From Arthrobacter sp. U41 (GTDB lineage Bacteria > Actinomycetota > Actinomycetes > Actinomycetales > Micrococcaceae), in contig NZ_CP015732.1 in the NCBI RefSeq assembly GCF_001750145.1, positions 3,348,001 through 3,412,000 of the forward strand: DNA of 64,000 nt. The letters are read 5' to 3'. Shown here piece after piece: positions 34,399-47,172 of the stretch (the first letter of the stretch is position 1; each line of letters starts with the position of its first letter). The notes beneath the pieces are model-generated. The model was given only the letters and a program-made list of their open reading frames with translations, did no database searches and was not told where the DNA came from. A program made the translations under genes and the position numbers.

Positions 34399-35760
34399 TC
34401 AGTCCCGGACGGAGCGGGTCAGGCCCAGCAGCCGGGCGAAGATACCCTCGCCGTCGTCCGCGATGCCGTCGTGGTGGAAGTCCGCCGACTCCCAGACCTG
34501 CAGTCCGCGGACGGCCGCGGCGGTTTCGAGCGAGAGATCGCGGTCGACATAGATGTCGCCGGTGTACACCGCAGCGGCCACCGGCACGGTGTTATCCGCG
34601 AGCCGTTCGGCATCGTAGAGCGCCGGCCAGTCGTCCTTTTCGGCGAGGAGCCGGGCCACGTTCCACAGCGGCCGGAGTGCGGGATCCTGCTCGAAGTACC
34701 AGGGGTAGACCATTTCGCCGGTGAGCAGCGGCTCGGGGGCCTCGGGGGAGAACTCCGGGAAATCCTGCAGCACCCGCCAGGCGGCCCAGTCCGTGGACTC
34801 GCCCTGGCCGTAGATGGATTCGTGCATCAGCGCATACAGCGGGTTCCCGGACCGGGACACGAGCCCGCGGACCTGGTCAAGGAAGGCGTCCGACAGGCGG
34901 TCGCCGCCGGGGGTGCCGATGAAGGCATCCTCCAGCAGGTGGTGCAGGGCATCCAGCCTGGTGTTGCCGCCCAGAAAGGAACCCACCATCTGGAAACGTT
35001 CCACGGTGAGCCGTTCGCCGTCGGGCAGGAATTCCTCCGTGTCCCGAAGGTGCCGCGCGATCCGCGTGACCGCTTCCCGGTCCTCGGGATACCGTGTGAA
35101 GTATTCGGCGTTGCGCGCCGCCACCCGGCGGAAAGTGGACCGGTAGACGCGGTCCGCGGGCCCCGCGAGCGGCCCGAGCCCCCCGGTGATCAGGGCTTCA
35201 CGCAGGCCTTCGGGAGCGAAGGAGAGATAGCTGAGGGCACAGAACCCGCCGTAGCTCTGGCCGTAGATTGTCCACGGCCCGGACCCGAGGGCCTGCCGGA
35301 TGGCCTCGGCGTCGGCGACAATCGAATCCGCCCGGAAGTGCGCGAGGTACTCCGCCTGGTCAGCGTCGTTCCCGCGCAACGGCAGCGACTTGCGGTCGAT
35401 CGGGGACGACAGCCCGGTGCCTCGCTGGTCGAGCATGAGGATGCGGAAGTCCCTGGCGGCGGCCTTGCTCCAGCCGCCGAGCGCCGGGAAGCGGTTGCCG
35501 CGCCCGCCCGGGCCGCCCTGGAGGTAGAGCAGCCACGGAAGCTGGGCGGCGTCTTCCTCACTGTGGTCAGTGGCGACGTATTCGCGGGCGAAGACGGTGA
35601 TGGTCTCGCCGGCGGTCCGGCCGGCGCCGGAGTGGTCCAGGGGCACTTCGAAGTAGTGTTCGGCGGTGCGCATGCCGCGGTATTCGTGCCGCGCCCTGAT
35701 GGTGTGGGGGACCGGCGGCCGCGCGTCCTCAAGCAGGTCCGCGGCAACTGACCCGGTCAT
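34399..35760 (-). CDS. alpha/beta-hydrolase, S33 proline-iminopeptidase-like
   Basis: A 453-residue alpha/beta hydrolase. Nucleophile elbow GQSYGG near residue 165, oxyanion region LYLQGGPGGRG near 86, LDQRGTGLSS near 117, and a C-terminal HHDG with the catalytic His near 432. These are typical of the proline iminopeptidase group (peptidase family S33), which removes N-terminal residues, often Pro. No signal peptide, so cytoplasmic. ATG 35760 begins MTGSVAADLLED; no clear ribosome site. Upstream in-frame sequence reads through the 3' part of the next gene and is rejected. Confidence 0.85.
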   Translation of the reverse strand: MTGSVAADLLEDARPPVPHTIRARHEYRGMRTAEHYFEVPLDHSGAGRTAGETITVFAREYVATDHSEEDAAQLPWLLYLQGGPGGRGNRFPALGGWSKAAARDFRILMLDQRGTGLSSPIDRKSLPLRGNDADQAEYLAHFRADSIVADAEAIRQALGSGPWTIYGQSYGGFCALSYLSFAPEGLREALITGGLGPLAGPADRVYRSTFRRVAARNAEYFTRYPEDREAVTRIARHLRDTEEFLPDGERLTVERFQMVGSFLGGNTRLDALHHLLEDAFIGTPGGDRLSDAFLDQVRGLVSRSGNPLYALMHESIYGQGESTDWAAWRVLQDFPEFSPEAPEPLLTGEMVYPWYFEQDPALRPLWNVARLLAEKDDWPALYDAERLADNTVPVAAAVYTGDIYVDRDLSLETAAAVRGLQVWESADFHHDGIADDGEGIFARLLGLTRSVRD

Positions 35761-35812
35761 GGGCAGGTCGGTTATGGCTAGACCGGACACGGGCCGGCCG
35801 GCAGCCGGCCGG

Positions 35813-36313
35813 TCAGCCACGGGCCCTGGCCTCGCGGGCGGCGCCAAAGGCCTCCAGCGCCTCGCCGGTAAGCCGGAAGGTGGACCACCCGTCCTGCGGG
35901 GCGGCGCCGAGCTTTTTGTAGAAATTGATGGAGGGCTCGTTCCAGTCGAGCACGCTCCATTCGACGCGCGCATAGCCGCGTTCGACGGCGGTCGCGGCCA
36001 GGTGCTGCAGGAGCGCCTTGCCGTGGCCTTCACCGCGGGCCTCGGGCCGCACGTAAAGGTCCTCGAGGTAAATGCCGTGGACGCCTTCCCAGGTGGAGTA
36101 GTTCAGGAACCAGAGGGCGAAGCCGCGGACCTCCCCGGCCTCATTCTCCGCCATCGCGGCGAACACCCGCGGGTTCTCGCCAAACAGGACCTCGGTGAGC
36201 ATCCCGGGGGTGTTCCGGACGGCGTCCGGCTCCTTCTCGTAGACTGCCAGATCGTGGATCATCTGCAGGATTGCGGGGACATCGTTCGCCGTCGCGGGCC
36301 GGATTACACTCAT
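35813..36313 (-). CDS. GNAT N-acetyltransferase (diamine/SSAT-like)
   Basis: A 166-residue GNAT. It opens SVIRPATANDVPAILQMIHDLAVYEK and has YLEDLYVRPEARGEGHGKALL near residue 85, the acetyl-CoA loop, then NFYKKLGA near 132. This resembles spermidine/spermine acetyltransferase-type proteins. Two ATGs adjoin; TAAACT (36320-36325) lies six bases before the second (36313), so a leaderless start there is preferred. The nearest downstream gene, the hydrolase, starts about 50 bp after its stop. Confidence 0.83.
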   Translation of the reverse strand: MSVIRPATANDVPAILQMIHDLAVYEKEPDAVRNTPGMLTEVLFGENPRVFAAMAENEAGEVRGFALWFLNYSTWEGVHGIYLEDLYVRPEARGEGHGKALLQHLAATAVERGYARVEWSVLDWNEPSINFYKKLGAAPQDGWSTFRLTGEALEAFGAAREARARG

Positions 36314-36368
36314 CATCCGAGTTTACTAGGGCCGGACCGCAGCTGCCTGATCCGGGCCCCCGGAGGGC

Positions 36369-38915
36369 CTAGAGCCGGTTCACGTCCGTCACCTTCACGA
36401 CTGCGGTGCCGGTCTCATCCGATGCCGCAAGATCCACCTCCGCGGAGATGCCCCAGTCGTGGTTGCCGGCCGGGTCCTCGAAGATCTGCCGGACCTTCCA
36501 CACCCCCGGTTCCTCGGTGATCATCAGCAGTCCCGGGCCCCGGGCATCCGGGCCCGTGCCGATGTCGTCGTGCTCATCAAAGTAATCATCCAGCACGTCC
36601 TCCCAGCGCTCGGCATCCCAGCCGGAAGCGGAATCGAGCTCGCCAAGGGCGGTGGCGTTTTCGTCCGCGAAGAGCTCCACCCGGCGGAACATCTCGTTGC
36701 GGACCATCACCCGGAAGGCGCGGACGTTGGAGGTCAGCGAGGGCGGCGGCGGCGGCGGTGCGTCGTGCGGCGTCGGCGCCTTACCGGAGGTGAGCTCCTC
36801 CCACTCATCGAGCAGGCTGGAGTCCACCTGCCGGACCAGTTCGCCGAGCCACGCGATGAGGTCCTCGAGGTCCTCGCGGAGGGCGTCCTGCGGAACGGTC
36901 TGCCGCAGCGCCTTGAAGCCGTCGGCGAGGTAGCGCAGCACGATGCCCTCGGAGCGGGCCAGTCCGTAGAACTGGACAAACTCGCCGAAGTTCATCGCGC
37001 GTTCGTACATGTCCCGGACCACGGACTTGGGCGCGAGCTCAAAATCGCCGATCCACGGAGCGGCCCGGCGGTAGACGTCGAAGGCCTCGCCGAGGAGTTC
37101 CGCGAGCGGCTGCGGGTAGGTGACCTCCTCCAGCATGGCCATGCGCTGGTCGTAGTCGATGCCGTCGGCCTTCATCGCGGCGATCGCCTCGCCGCGCGCC
37201 TTCTTTTGCTGCGCGGAGAGGATCTGCCGGGGCTTTTCCAGTGTCGACTCGATCACGGACACCACGTCCAGGGCGTACGACGGCGACTCCGGATCCAGCA
37301 GTTCCAGCGCCGCGAGCGCGAAGGGGGACAACGGCTGGTTCAGGGCGAAGTTGGCCTGCAGGTGGACCGTCAGGCGGACGGTCCTGCCGTCTGCGCCCTG
37401 CTCCTCAGGCGGGATGCGCTCCACCACGCCGGCGGCGAGGAGTTCACGGTAGATTCCGAGGGCCTTTTTCATCAGCTGCAGCTGGGAGGAGCGCGGCTCG
37501 TGGTTTTCGGTGAGCAGCCGGCGCGCGGCCTTGAACGGATCGCCCGGCCGTTCCATCAGGTTCATCAGCATCGCGTGGGTCACGGAGAAGCTGGACGTCA
37601 GCGGATCCGGGACGGACTCCACCAGGCGCTTGTAGGTCGGTTCGCCCCAGGACACGAAACCCTCCGGCGGCTTCTTCTTGACCACCTGGCGGAGCTTCTT
37701 CTGGTCGTCGCCGAACTTGGCCGTGGCCTTGGCCATCGCCTTGACGTTCTCCGTGACGTGCTCCGGGGCCTGCACGACGACGGTCCCGGCGGTGTCGTAA
37801 CCGGCCCGTCCGGCCCGTCCCGCGATCTGGTGGAATTCGCGGGAATTCAGCAGGCGGGTGCGGACGCCGTCGTACTTGCTCAGCGCGGTGAGCAGCACGG
37901 TGCGGATGGGGACGTTGATGCCCACGCCCAGCGTGTCGGTGCCGCAGATGACCTTGAGCAGCCCGGCCTGGGCGAGCTGTTCCACCAGCCGGCGGTACTT
38001 GGGCAGCATGCCCGCGTGGTGGACGCCGATGCCGTGCCGGACCAGCCGGTTGAGGGTCTTGCCGAAACCGGCGGCGAAGCGGAAACCGGCGATCAGCTCG
38101 GCGATCTTGTCCTTCTCCTCACGGGTGCAGACATTGACGCTCATCAGGTTCTGGGCCCTGTCGATCGCCTCCACCTGGCTGAAGTGCACGACGTAGACGG
38201 GCACCTGCTTCGTGGCGAGGAGTTCCTCCAGCGTCTCGTGCACCGGTGTCTGCTCGTAGTAATAGTGCAGCGGGATGGGCCGCTCCAGCGAACTGACGGT
38301 CGTCGTCGGGCGGCCGGTCAGCCCGGTGATCCCGGCTTCGAAGCGGCTGACGTCGCCCAGCGTGGCGGACATCAGCAGGAACTGAGCCTGGGGGATTTCC
38401 AGCAGCGGGACCTGCCAGGCCCAGCCCCGTTGCGGGTCGGAGTAGAAGTGGAACTCGTCCATAATGACGGCGCCGAGCTCGGCGGCGGCGCCCTCGCGGA
38501 GGGCGATGTTGGCCAGGATCTCCGCGGTGCAGCAAATGATCGGGGCGTCCTGGTTGACGCCGGAGTCTCCGGTGATCATGCCGACGTTCTCGGCGCCGAA
38601 GATCTCGCACAGGGCGAAGAACTTCTCCGAGACGAGGGCCTTGATGGGCGCGGTGTAGTAACTGCGCTGTCCGCGGGCCATCGCCTGGAAGTGCAGGGCG
38701 ATGGCAACCAGGGATTTCCCGGAGCCGGTGGGGGTCGCCAGGATCACGTTCGCGCCCGAGGCGAGTTCCATGATGGCCTCGTCCTGGGCGGTGTACAGGG
38801 CCAGTCCCCGGGTTTCCGTCCACTCGACAAAGCGGGTGTAGAGCTCGTCCGGGTCCAGGCCGGCACGGCTGGTGACTCGTCGGGCCGGGGCGGGGAGCTG
38901 ATCAACAAGTTTCAT
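36369..38915 (-). CDS. DEAD/DEAH Ski2-like helicase with DUF3516
   Basis: An 848-residue superfamily-2 helicase. Walker A ATPTGSGKS near residue 60, DEFH box VIMDEFHFYSD near 150, motif III LLMSATL near 178, motif VI QIAGRAGRAGYDT near 365. The C-terminal 400 residues match the actinobacterial DUF3516 helicases, which are thought to act in RNA or repair processing. A proline string APTPHDAPPPPPPS near 715 is a linker. ATG 38915 with TAAGCT (38924-38929) eight bases upstream, near-leaderless. Divergent from the methyltransferase gene. Confidence 0.9.
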   Translation of the reverse strand: MKLVDQLPAPARRVTSRAGLDPDELYTRFVEWTETRGLALYTAQDEAIMELASGANVILATPTGSGKSLVAIALHFQAMARGQRSYYTAPIKALVSEKFFALCEIFGAENVGMITGDSGVNQDAPIICCTAEILANIALREGAAAELGAVIMDEFHFYSDPQRGWAWQVPLLEIPQAQFLLMSATLGDVSRFEAGITGLTGRPTTTVSSLERPIPLHYYYEQTPVHETLEELLATKQVPVYVVHFSQVEAIDRAQNLMSVNVCTREEKDKIAELIAGFRFAAGFGKTLNRLVRHGIGVHHAGMLPKYRRLVEQLAQAGLLKVICGTDTLGVGINVPIRTVLLTALSKYDGVRTRLLNSREFHQIAGRAGRAGYDTAGTVVVQAPEHVTENVKAMAKATAKFGDDQKKLRQVVKKKPPEGFVSWGEPTYKRLVESVPDPLTSSFSVTHAMLMNLMERPGDPFKAARRLLTENHEPRSSQLQLMKKALGIYRELLAAGVVERIPPEEQGADGRTVRLTVHLQANFALNQPLSPFALAALELLDPESPSYALDVVSVIESTLEKPRQILSAQQKKARGEAIAAMKADGIDYDQRMAMLEEVTYPQPLAELLGEAFDVYRRAAPWIGDFELAPKSVVRDMYERAMNFGEFVQFYGLARSEGIVLRYLADGFKALRQTVPQDALREDLEDLIAWLGELVRQVDSSLLDEWEELTSGKAPTPHDAPPPPPPSLTSNVRAFRVMVRNEMFRRVELFADENATALGELDSASGWDAERWEDVLDDYFDEHDDIGTGPDARGPGLLMITEEPGVWKVRQIFEDPAGNHDWGISAEVDLAASDETGTAVVKVTDVNRL

Positions 38916-39058
38916 TGCTCACCAGCTTAGTGGCCGGCGCGGGGGCGCCAGCGTCGGCGGCGTCGGGGGCGCGGTAGGGGCGGGCGGCCCCTGTGCCGCC
39001 GTTCGGTCCGGGGATAGGCTTCGTACTTCGCATTGTTTGCGGTGACTGGAGGACAACA

Positions 39059-39838
39059 GTGAAATGGGATCCCGCCAAGTACGTGCAGTTCGGAGATTAC
39101 CGGGACAGGCCCTACTTTGACCTGACTGCCCGGGTCCACGCGGACGCTCCCCGGCGCGTGGTCGACCTCGGCTGCGGCCCCGGGAACCTGACGGCAACCC
39201 TCGCGGAGCGCTGGCCCATGGCTGAGGTGACGGGCCTGGATTCCTCGGCGGAGATGCTGGCCCAATCCGTTGTCCACACCCGGCAGCTGCCCAATCTCTC
39301 CTTCGACCTGGCCGACATCGCCGGCTGGACGCCCCCGGCTGAGACCGACGTCGTTGTCACGAATGCAGCCTTGCAGTGGGTTCCCGGCCACCGGGAAATG
39401 CTGGCCGGCTGGCTCGCGGCACTCAAGCCCGGTGCCTGGTTCGCCCTGCAGGTGCCCGGGAACTTCAACTCGCCCTCGCACACGCTGATGCGCGGGCTGG
39501 CGGAATCCGCGGAGTGGGCGGGCCGGCTCGCCGGAGTGCTCCGCCACGACGACGTGGTGGGCGAGCCGGATGACTACCTGAACATCATGCTCGACGCCGG
39601 CTGCGATGCGGACGCGTGGGAGACCACCTATTTCCAGCTCCTCCCCGGCAGGAACCCCGTACTGGAGTGGGTCCGCGGCACGGGACTGCGGCCGGTGCTC
39701 GCCGCCCTGTCGGCCGGGGAGGCCAGTGATTTTGAAGCCGAATACTCCGCGAGGCTGGCCGAGGCTTACCCGACCGGCCCGCACGGAACGGTGTTTCCGT
39801 TCCGCCGGGTCTTCGCCGTGGCCCGCAAAAGACAATGA
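39059..39838 (+). CDS. tam: trans-aconitate 2-methyltransferase-like SAM methyltransferase
   Basis: A 259-residue class-I methyltransferase: SAM motif I VVDLGCGPGNLT near residue 34, LDSSAEML near 60 and VTNAALQWVPGH near 100, the last being typical of trans-aconitate methyltransferases (Tam). The product relieves aconitase inhibition by trans-aconitate. Start is GTG 39059 with GGAGGA five bases upstream. TAGGCT at 39015 may be its -10, giving a leader near 35 bases. Substrate is inferred from family resemblance. Confidence 0.8.
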   Translation: MKWDPAKYVQFGDYRDRPYFDLTARVHADAPRRVVDLGCGPGNLTATLAERWPMAEVTGLDSSAEMLAQSVVHTRQLPNLSFDLADIAGWTPPAETDVVVTNAALQWVPGHREMLAGWLAALKPGAWFALQVPGNFNSPSHTLMRGLAESAEWAGRLAGVLRHDDVVGEPDDYLNIMLDAGCDADAWETTYFQLLPGRNPVLEWVRGTGLRPVLAALSAGEASDFEAEYSARLAEAYPTGPHGTVFPFRRVFAVARKRQ

Positions 39839-39986
39839 CCCCCGGACGGCTTTTCCGGACCACGACCGGCCGGACACCGCGTGGCAACGAAGCACTCTGT
39901 GATCGTGCTTACAATGACGAGGCAGCGTGGGGGCGGCTGTCGGTGACGAATCTGGATCTGTGCCCTGGTCCAGCGATGGAGGTTTG

Positions 39987-41714
39987 GTGCTTATTGGCCT
40001 GATGGGCCGGCTGCTGGCCGCCCACAAAGGGACCGTACTGGCCATCGTTGTCCTGCAGCTCGTGCAGACGGTGGCCAACCTCCTCCTCCCCACCCTGAAC
40101 GCGGCCATCATCGATGACGGGATCGTCACCGGCAATGTCCCGGCGATCCTGAGCCTGGGGTCCTGGATGGCCGCAATCGCCGTGGTGCAGGTCGCCGCGG
40201 CGGCCGCCGCCGGTTACCTGGGCGCGGTCGTGGCGATGGAGCTGGGCCGGCAACTGCGCGAGGAGCTGTTCGCCAAGGTGCAGTTGATGTCCTCGCAGGA
40301 AGTCGGTGTGTTCGGCGCCGCCAGCCTGGTCACCAGGGCCACCAACGACGTCGCCCAGATCCAGAACCTTGCGGTCCTCGTGTTCACGATGCTCGTCGCC
40401 GCGCCCGCCATCTTCATCGGCGGCATCGTGCTGGCCGTGCACCAGGACGTCGCACTGTCCGGAATCGTCGTCGCGGTGATTCCGGTGCTCGCGGTCATCA
40501 TGTTCCTGATCGTTCGCCGCCTCGTTCCGCTCTACCGGCAGGGCCAGGAACTTATCGACCGGATCAGCCGGGTGCTGCGTGAGCAGATCATCGGCGCCAA
40601 CGTCATCCGCGGCTTTGTCCGCCAGGGCCACGAGATCCGCCGCTTCGCCGTGGCCAACAGGGCCCTGACGCAGAACAACCTGCGTTCCGCACTGCTGGTC
40701 GCCGGAATGATGCCGGTCATCATGCTCGTCGTTAATCTCTCCTCGGTCGCTGTGGTCTGGTTCGGCGGGCACCGGATCCAGTCCGGCGAAATGCGGCTGG
40801 GAGCGCTGACGGCGTTTATCGCCTACATCCTGCAGATCCTGATCGCGATCATGATGGCGATGTACGTCTTTATGACGGCGCCGCGAGCGGCCGCCTGCGC
40901 GGAACGGGTCCAGGCGGTCCTCGACACGGCGCCCGCGATCACGGACGGTCCGGGCGCCGCCGCACCCGCGGGCAACGCCGTAGAGTTCCGAAACGTCTCC
41001 TTCGCGTACCCGGGCGCCGAGGCTCCGGTCCTCGACAACATCACATTCACTGCCGTTCCCGGGACCGTGACGGCAGTCATCGGCGCTACCGGCAGCGGCA
41101 AGACCACCCTGCTGAACCTGCTGCCGCGGTTCCTGGCGGCCACCGGCGGCGGGATCAGCATCGGCGGTTGCGATGTGCGGGACCTGCCCCTGGACACCCT
41201 GCGGAGCCTGGTCGCCGTTGTCCCCCAGCATGCCTATTTGTTCTCCGGAACCCTCGCCGGGAACCTGAGGATGGCTGCCCCGGCGGCGACAGACGGGGAG
41301 CTCTGGCGGGTACTCGAAGCCGTTCAGGCCGAGGATTTTGTCCGGAAACTGCCGCAGGGGCTGGAATCGCCGGTAAGCCAGGGCGGAACCAACTTTTCCG
41401 GCGGACAGCGACAGCGCCTGTGCATCGCGCGCGCCCTGCTCCGCGAGGCGCCCGTGTACCTGTTCGACGACAGTTTCTCGGCGCTGGACTACGGCACCGA
41501 CCTCCGGCTCCGGGAGGCGATCGGGCCGCTGCTGAGCACAGCAACCGTACTGATCGTCGCCGAACGGATCGCCACCATTGTGGACGCCGGGCTGATCCTG
41601 GTCCTCGAAGACGGCCGCCTCGTGGCACAGGGGACACACCACGACCTGATGGATTCCTCGCCGAGCTACCAGGAGATCGCCGCCTCCCAGCTCGTGCTGG
41701 AGGAGACCCTGTGA
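39987..41714 (+). CDS. heterodimeric ABC exporter, degenerate-site half
   Basis: A 575-residue half transporter: six helices (about residues 5-290), then a nucleotide-binding domain. Walker A GATGSGKTTLL near residue 367, signature NFSGGQRQRL near 465, and Walker B YLFDDSFSALD in which the catalytic Glu is Asp. The switch His is also replaced (VAERIATI instead of AHR). The half therefore supplies the non-hydrolytic site, as in TM287/288 or BmrCD. GTG 39987 has GGAGG four bases upstream; an upstream in-frame GTG lacks one. Overlaps its partner by four bases (GTGA). Confidence 0.9.
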   Translation: MLIGLMGRLLAAHKGTVLAIVVLQLVQTVANLLLPTLNAAIIDDGIVTGNVPAILSLGSWMAAIAVVQVAAAAAAGYLGAVVAMELGRQLREELFAKVQLMSSQEVGVFGAASLVTRATNDVAQIQNLAVLVFTMLVAAPAIFIGGIVLAVHQDVALSGIVVAVIPVLAVIMFLIVRRLVPLYRQGQELIDRISRVLREQIIGANVIRGFVRQGHEIRRFAVANRALTQNNLRSALLVAGMMPVIMLVVNLSSVAVVWFGGHRIQSGEMRLGALTAFIAYILQILIAIMMAMYVFMTAPRAAACAERVQAVLDTAPAITDGPGAAAPAGNAVEFRNVSFAYPGAEAPVLDNITFTAVPGTVTAVIGATGSGKTTLLNLLPRFLAATGGGISIGGCDVRDLPLDTLRSLVAVVPQHAYLFSGTLAGNLRMAAPAATDGELWRVLEAVQAEDFVRKLPQGLESPVSQGGTNFSGGQRQRLCIARALLREAPVYLFDDSFSALDYGTDLRLREAIGPLLSTATVLIVAERIATIVDAGLILVLEDGRLVAQGTHHDLMDSSPSYQEIAASQLVLEETL

Positions 41715-43711
41715 CCCCCGAACCGTCGCTCGACGCGGGGACCGACGCCCCCGCTGCCCGCGAGGCCAGGGACCAGCCGCTGGTGGACACCCCGTCCGGC
41801 GGCCGCAGTGAATCCCTCCCGGGCGTGACTCCCGAGGTGACCACGAAGGGCGGGCGGATCCGCTGGCGGACCGCCGGACGGCTCCTCGGGCTGCTGCGGC
41901 CATCGAAGTGGCGGATGGCCGGCGTCCTCGCCGCCACGTGCGCCTTCGTGATGCTCAACGTGGCGGCGCCGAAAGTCCTCGGCGACGCCACCGACGTCGT
42001 GGTTGAGGGTGTGATCGGGGGATCTTTCAACCAGGAAAAACTGGCAGCGCTGCTGGCCGCTGTTGCCGTCATGTACCTGGGGGCCTCCGTCTTCAGCTGG
42101 ATCCAGGGTGCCCTGACAGCCGTTGCCGTGCAGCGCCTGAGCTACGGGCTGCGGGCCTCGGTGGAGGAGAAGCTGCACGTCCTGCCGTCCAGCCATTTTG
42201 ACGAGCAGCACCGCGGGGATGTGCTGAGCAGGGCCACCAACGACGTCGATAACATCGCCCAGGCGCTCAACCAGCTGCTCAACCAGCTGATCCTGTCCCT
42301 GCTCATGCTCTCCGGAGCGCTGGCCATGATGCTGTGGCTCTCCCCGGTCCTGGCCGTGATCGCACTGGTTACCGTCCCGGTGTCCACGCTCATCACCGTC
42401 CTGGTGGCCCGGAAATCCCAGGCCCACTTCACCGAGCAGTGGGGGAGCACGGGCGAGCTGAACGCGCAGCTGGAGGAGTTCTTCACCGGCCACGAAGTCC
42501 TCAAGGCGTTCGGCCGGCAGGAAGCGGCCGCAGCCAGTTTCAAGGACGGCAACGACAAACTGTGCCGGGCCAGTGCCAGCGCACAGTACGTGTCCGGCTT
42601 TGTGCAGCCGCTGATGGTTTTTGTGTCCAATCTCAACTACACCGCCGTTGCCGTCGTCGGCGCGCTCCAGGTCCTGGCAGGCGCCATGACCATCGGCGGT
42701 CTCCAAGCCTTCATCCAGTTCAGCCGGCTCTTCAGCCAGCCAATGGGGCAGATCGGCGGCATGCTGACCCTCATACAGTCCTGCCTCGTCTCGGCCGGGC
42801 GGGTCTTCGAGCTCCTGGACGCGCCGGAGATCCCGCCGGAGCCTGCCCGGGTTCCGGCCGCGGTCCCCGCCGGTCCCGCCGCGACCGTTGCGGGACCGGC
42901 CACGGCACCTGCCGCGTGGAAATCCAGTGCCATACCGTCGGACGCCGCCGGCCGGGTCACCTTTGAGCACGTCACCTTCGGCTACAAGCCGGGCTCGCCC
43001 GTGGTCCAGGACCTTTCCTTCGCCGTGGAACCCGGGCAGACCGTGGCGATCGTGGGGCAGACCGGTGCCGGCAAAACCACCGTGGTGAACCTCCTGATGC
43101 GCTTCTACGAACTGGACTCCGGCCGGATCACAGTCGACGGCGCCGACATCACGGCGCTGACGCGGGATGAACTGCGGGCCAATTTCGGCACGGTGCTGCA
43201 GGACACCTGGCTGTTCACCGGCAGCATCCGGGACAACATCGAGTACGGCCGCCCCGGAGCCGGCGACGCCGAGATCGCCGCCGCGGCGCAGGCCAGCCAC
43301 GTCGACCAGTTCGTCCGGGCCCTGCCCGGGGGCTACGCCACGATGCTCGGCAACGACGGTGATTCGCTGAGCCGCGGCCAGCGCCAGCTCATCTCGATCG
43401 CCAGAGCTCAACTGGCCGCACGCAACATCCTGGTCCTCGACGAGGCCACCAGCTCGGTGGACAGCCGCACCGAAGTGCAGATCCGGCAGGCCATGCAGCG
43501 GCTTCGCGAGGGACGCACCAGCTTCGTCATTGCCCACCGCTTGTCCACCGTCCGGGACGCTGATCTAATTCTGGTCATGGATCAAGGACGGATCGTTGAA
43601 CAGGGGACCCACCGGCAACTGATGGGCAGGGGCGGCCTGTACCTGAAACTGTACGAGGCGCAGTTCGCCCGCCGCGAACAAGCCAAGCGAGCCCAGGAGC
43701 CCGGACAGTGA
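41711..43711 (+). CDS. heterodimeric ABC exporter, catalytic half
   Basis: A 666-residue half transporter. After a polar 55-residue N-terminal tail come six helices and an NBD: Walker A GQTGAGKTTVV near residue 449, Walker B LVLDEATSSVD with the catalytic Glu, and FVIAHRLST with the switch His. Its signature is LSRGQRQL, a departure from LSGGQ that matches pairing with the partner's degenerate site. A Pro/Ala-rich insert (VPAAVPAGPAATVAGP) joins the domains. Cargo is unknown; drugs, lipids or peptides are possible. Same operon as the preceding half and the GntR gene. Confidence 0.92.
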   Translation: MTPEPSLDAGTDAPAAREARDQPLVDTPSGGRSESLPGVTPEVTTKGGRIRWRTAGRLLGLLRPSKWRMAGVLAATCAFVMLNVAAPKVLGDATDVVVEGVIGGSFNQEKLAALLAAVAVMYLGASVFSWIQGALTAVAVQRLSYGLRASVEEKLHVLPSSHFDEQHRGDVLSRATNDVDNIAQALNQLLNQLILSLLMLSGALAMMLWLSPVLAVIALVTVPVSTLITVLVARKSQAHFTEQWGSTGELNAQLEEFFTGHEVLKAFGRQEAAAASFKDGNDKLCRASASAQYVSGFVQPLMVFVSNLNYTAVAVVGALQVLAGAMTIGGLQAFIQFSRLFSQPMGQIGGMLTLIQSCLVSAGRVFELLDAPEIPPEPARVPAAVPAGPAATVAGPATAPAAWKSSAIPSDAAGRVTFEHVTFGYKPGSPVVQDLSFAVEPGQTVAIVGQTGAGKTTVVNLLMRFYELDSGRITVDGADITALTRDELRANFGTVLQDTWLFTGSIRDNIEYGRPGAGDAEIAAAAQASHVDQFVRALPGGYATMLGNDGDSLSRGQRQLISIARAQLAARNILVLDEATSSVDSRTEVQIRQAMQRLREGRTSFVIAHRLSTVRDADLILVMDQGRIVEQGTHRQLMGRGGLYLKLYEAQFARREQAKRAQEPGQ

Positions 43712-44100
43712 CCCCCACCGAAACATCAGCCCCGCCGTTTCCCGGTCCCTGGCGGCCCAATCCGGCCAGTTCCGTCCCCCTCTTTGAACAGCTGCGCCTC
43801 AACATCATCGAACGGGCCGACAACGGGACCCTGGCGCCCGGGACCAAACTTCCTGCCGTCCGGAGCCTCGCCGGTGAACTGGGCGTCGCGCCGCATACGG
43901 TGGCCCGCGCCTACAAGGAACTGGAGGCCGCCGGCGTCGTGGTGACCCGGGGCCGGAACGGGACCGTGGTGTGCGCCCGGGACGAGGCCTGGAGCTCCCT
44001 CTCCGCCGCCGCCGCCGAGTTCGCCGCCGCCGCAAAGGCCCAAGGCGCCAGCTTCGCCGAGTCCGTGCAGCTGCTCGCCGCCGCGTACGACCGCGAGTAG
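43708..44100 (+). CDS. GntR-family (YtrA-like) regulator
   Basis: A 130-residue short GntR regulator: winged helix at about residues 25-95 (VPLFEQLRLNIIERADNGTL, PAVRSLAGELGVAPHTVARA), then a 30-residue Ala-rich helix but no large effector domain, the YtrA type. It overlaps the exporter stop by four bases (GTGA), so it is the last gene of the operon and probably represses it. Such regulators usually respond to cell-wall or drug stress. Confidence 0.88.
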   Translation: MTPTETSAPPFPGPWRPNPASSVPLFEQLRLNIIERADNGTLAPGTKLPAVRSLAGELGVAPHTVARAYKELEAAGVVVTRGRNGTVVCARDEAWSSLSAAAAEFAAAAKAQGASFAESVQLLAAAYDRE

Positions 44101-44159
44101 CATTCCGCTAACACACAGGGCCGCTTTCCCGGGCCCGGGACACAGCCGGGAATGGATAT

Positions 44160-44175
44160 TCGAAGAAGTTTTCGA
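44160..44175. promoter_or_regulatory. SOS (LexA) box candidate at uvrA
   Basis: TCGAAGAAGTTTTCGA matches the actinobacterial LexA consensus TCGAAC-N4-GTTCGA at 10 of 12 defined positions. It ends one base before TAGCAT (44177-44182), the predicted -10 that is seven bases before the uvrA GTG. Confidence 0.6.
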
Positions 44176-44189
44176 TTAGCATTGGTAGC

Positions 44190-47159
<2,970 letters not shown>

Positions 47160-47172
47160 GGCTTGCCCGTCA

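Noticed and set aside
36314..36316. First ATG as the start of the GNAT at 35813
   Set aside because: Only three bases from the -10 TAAACT; the next ATG fits the six-base leaderless distance better.
41168..41710. Upstream extension of the second ABC half
   Set aside because: It is an alternative frame of the first ABC half; GTG 41711 overlaps the stop as usual in operons.
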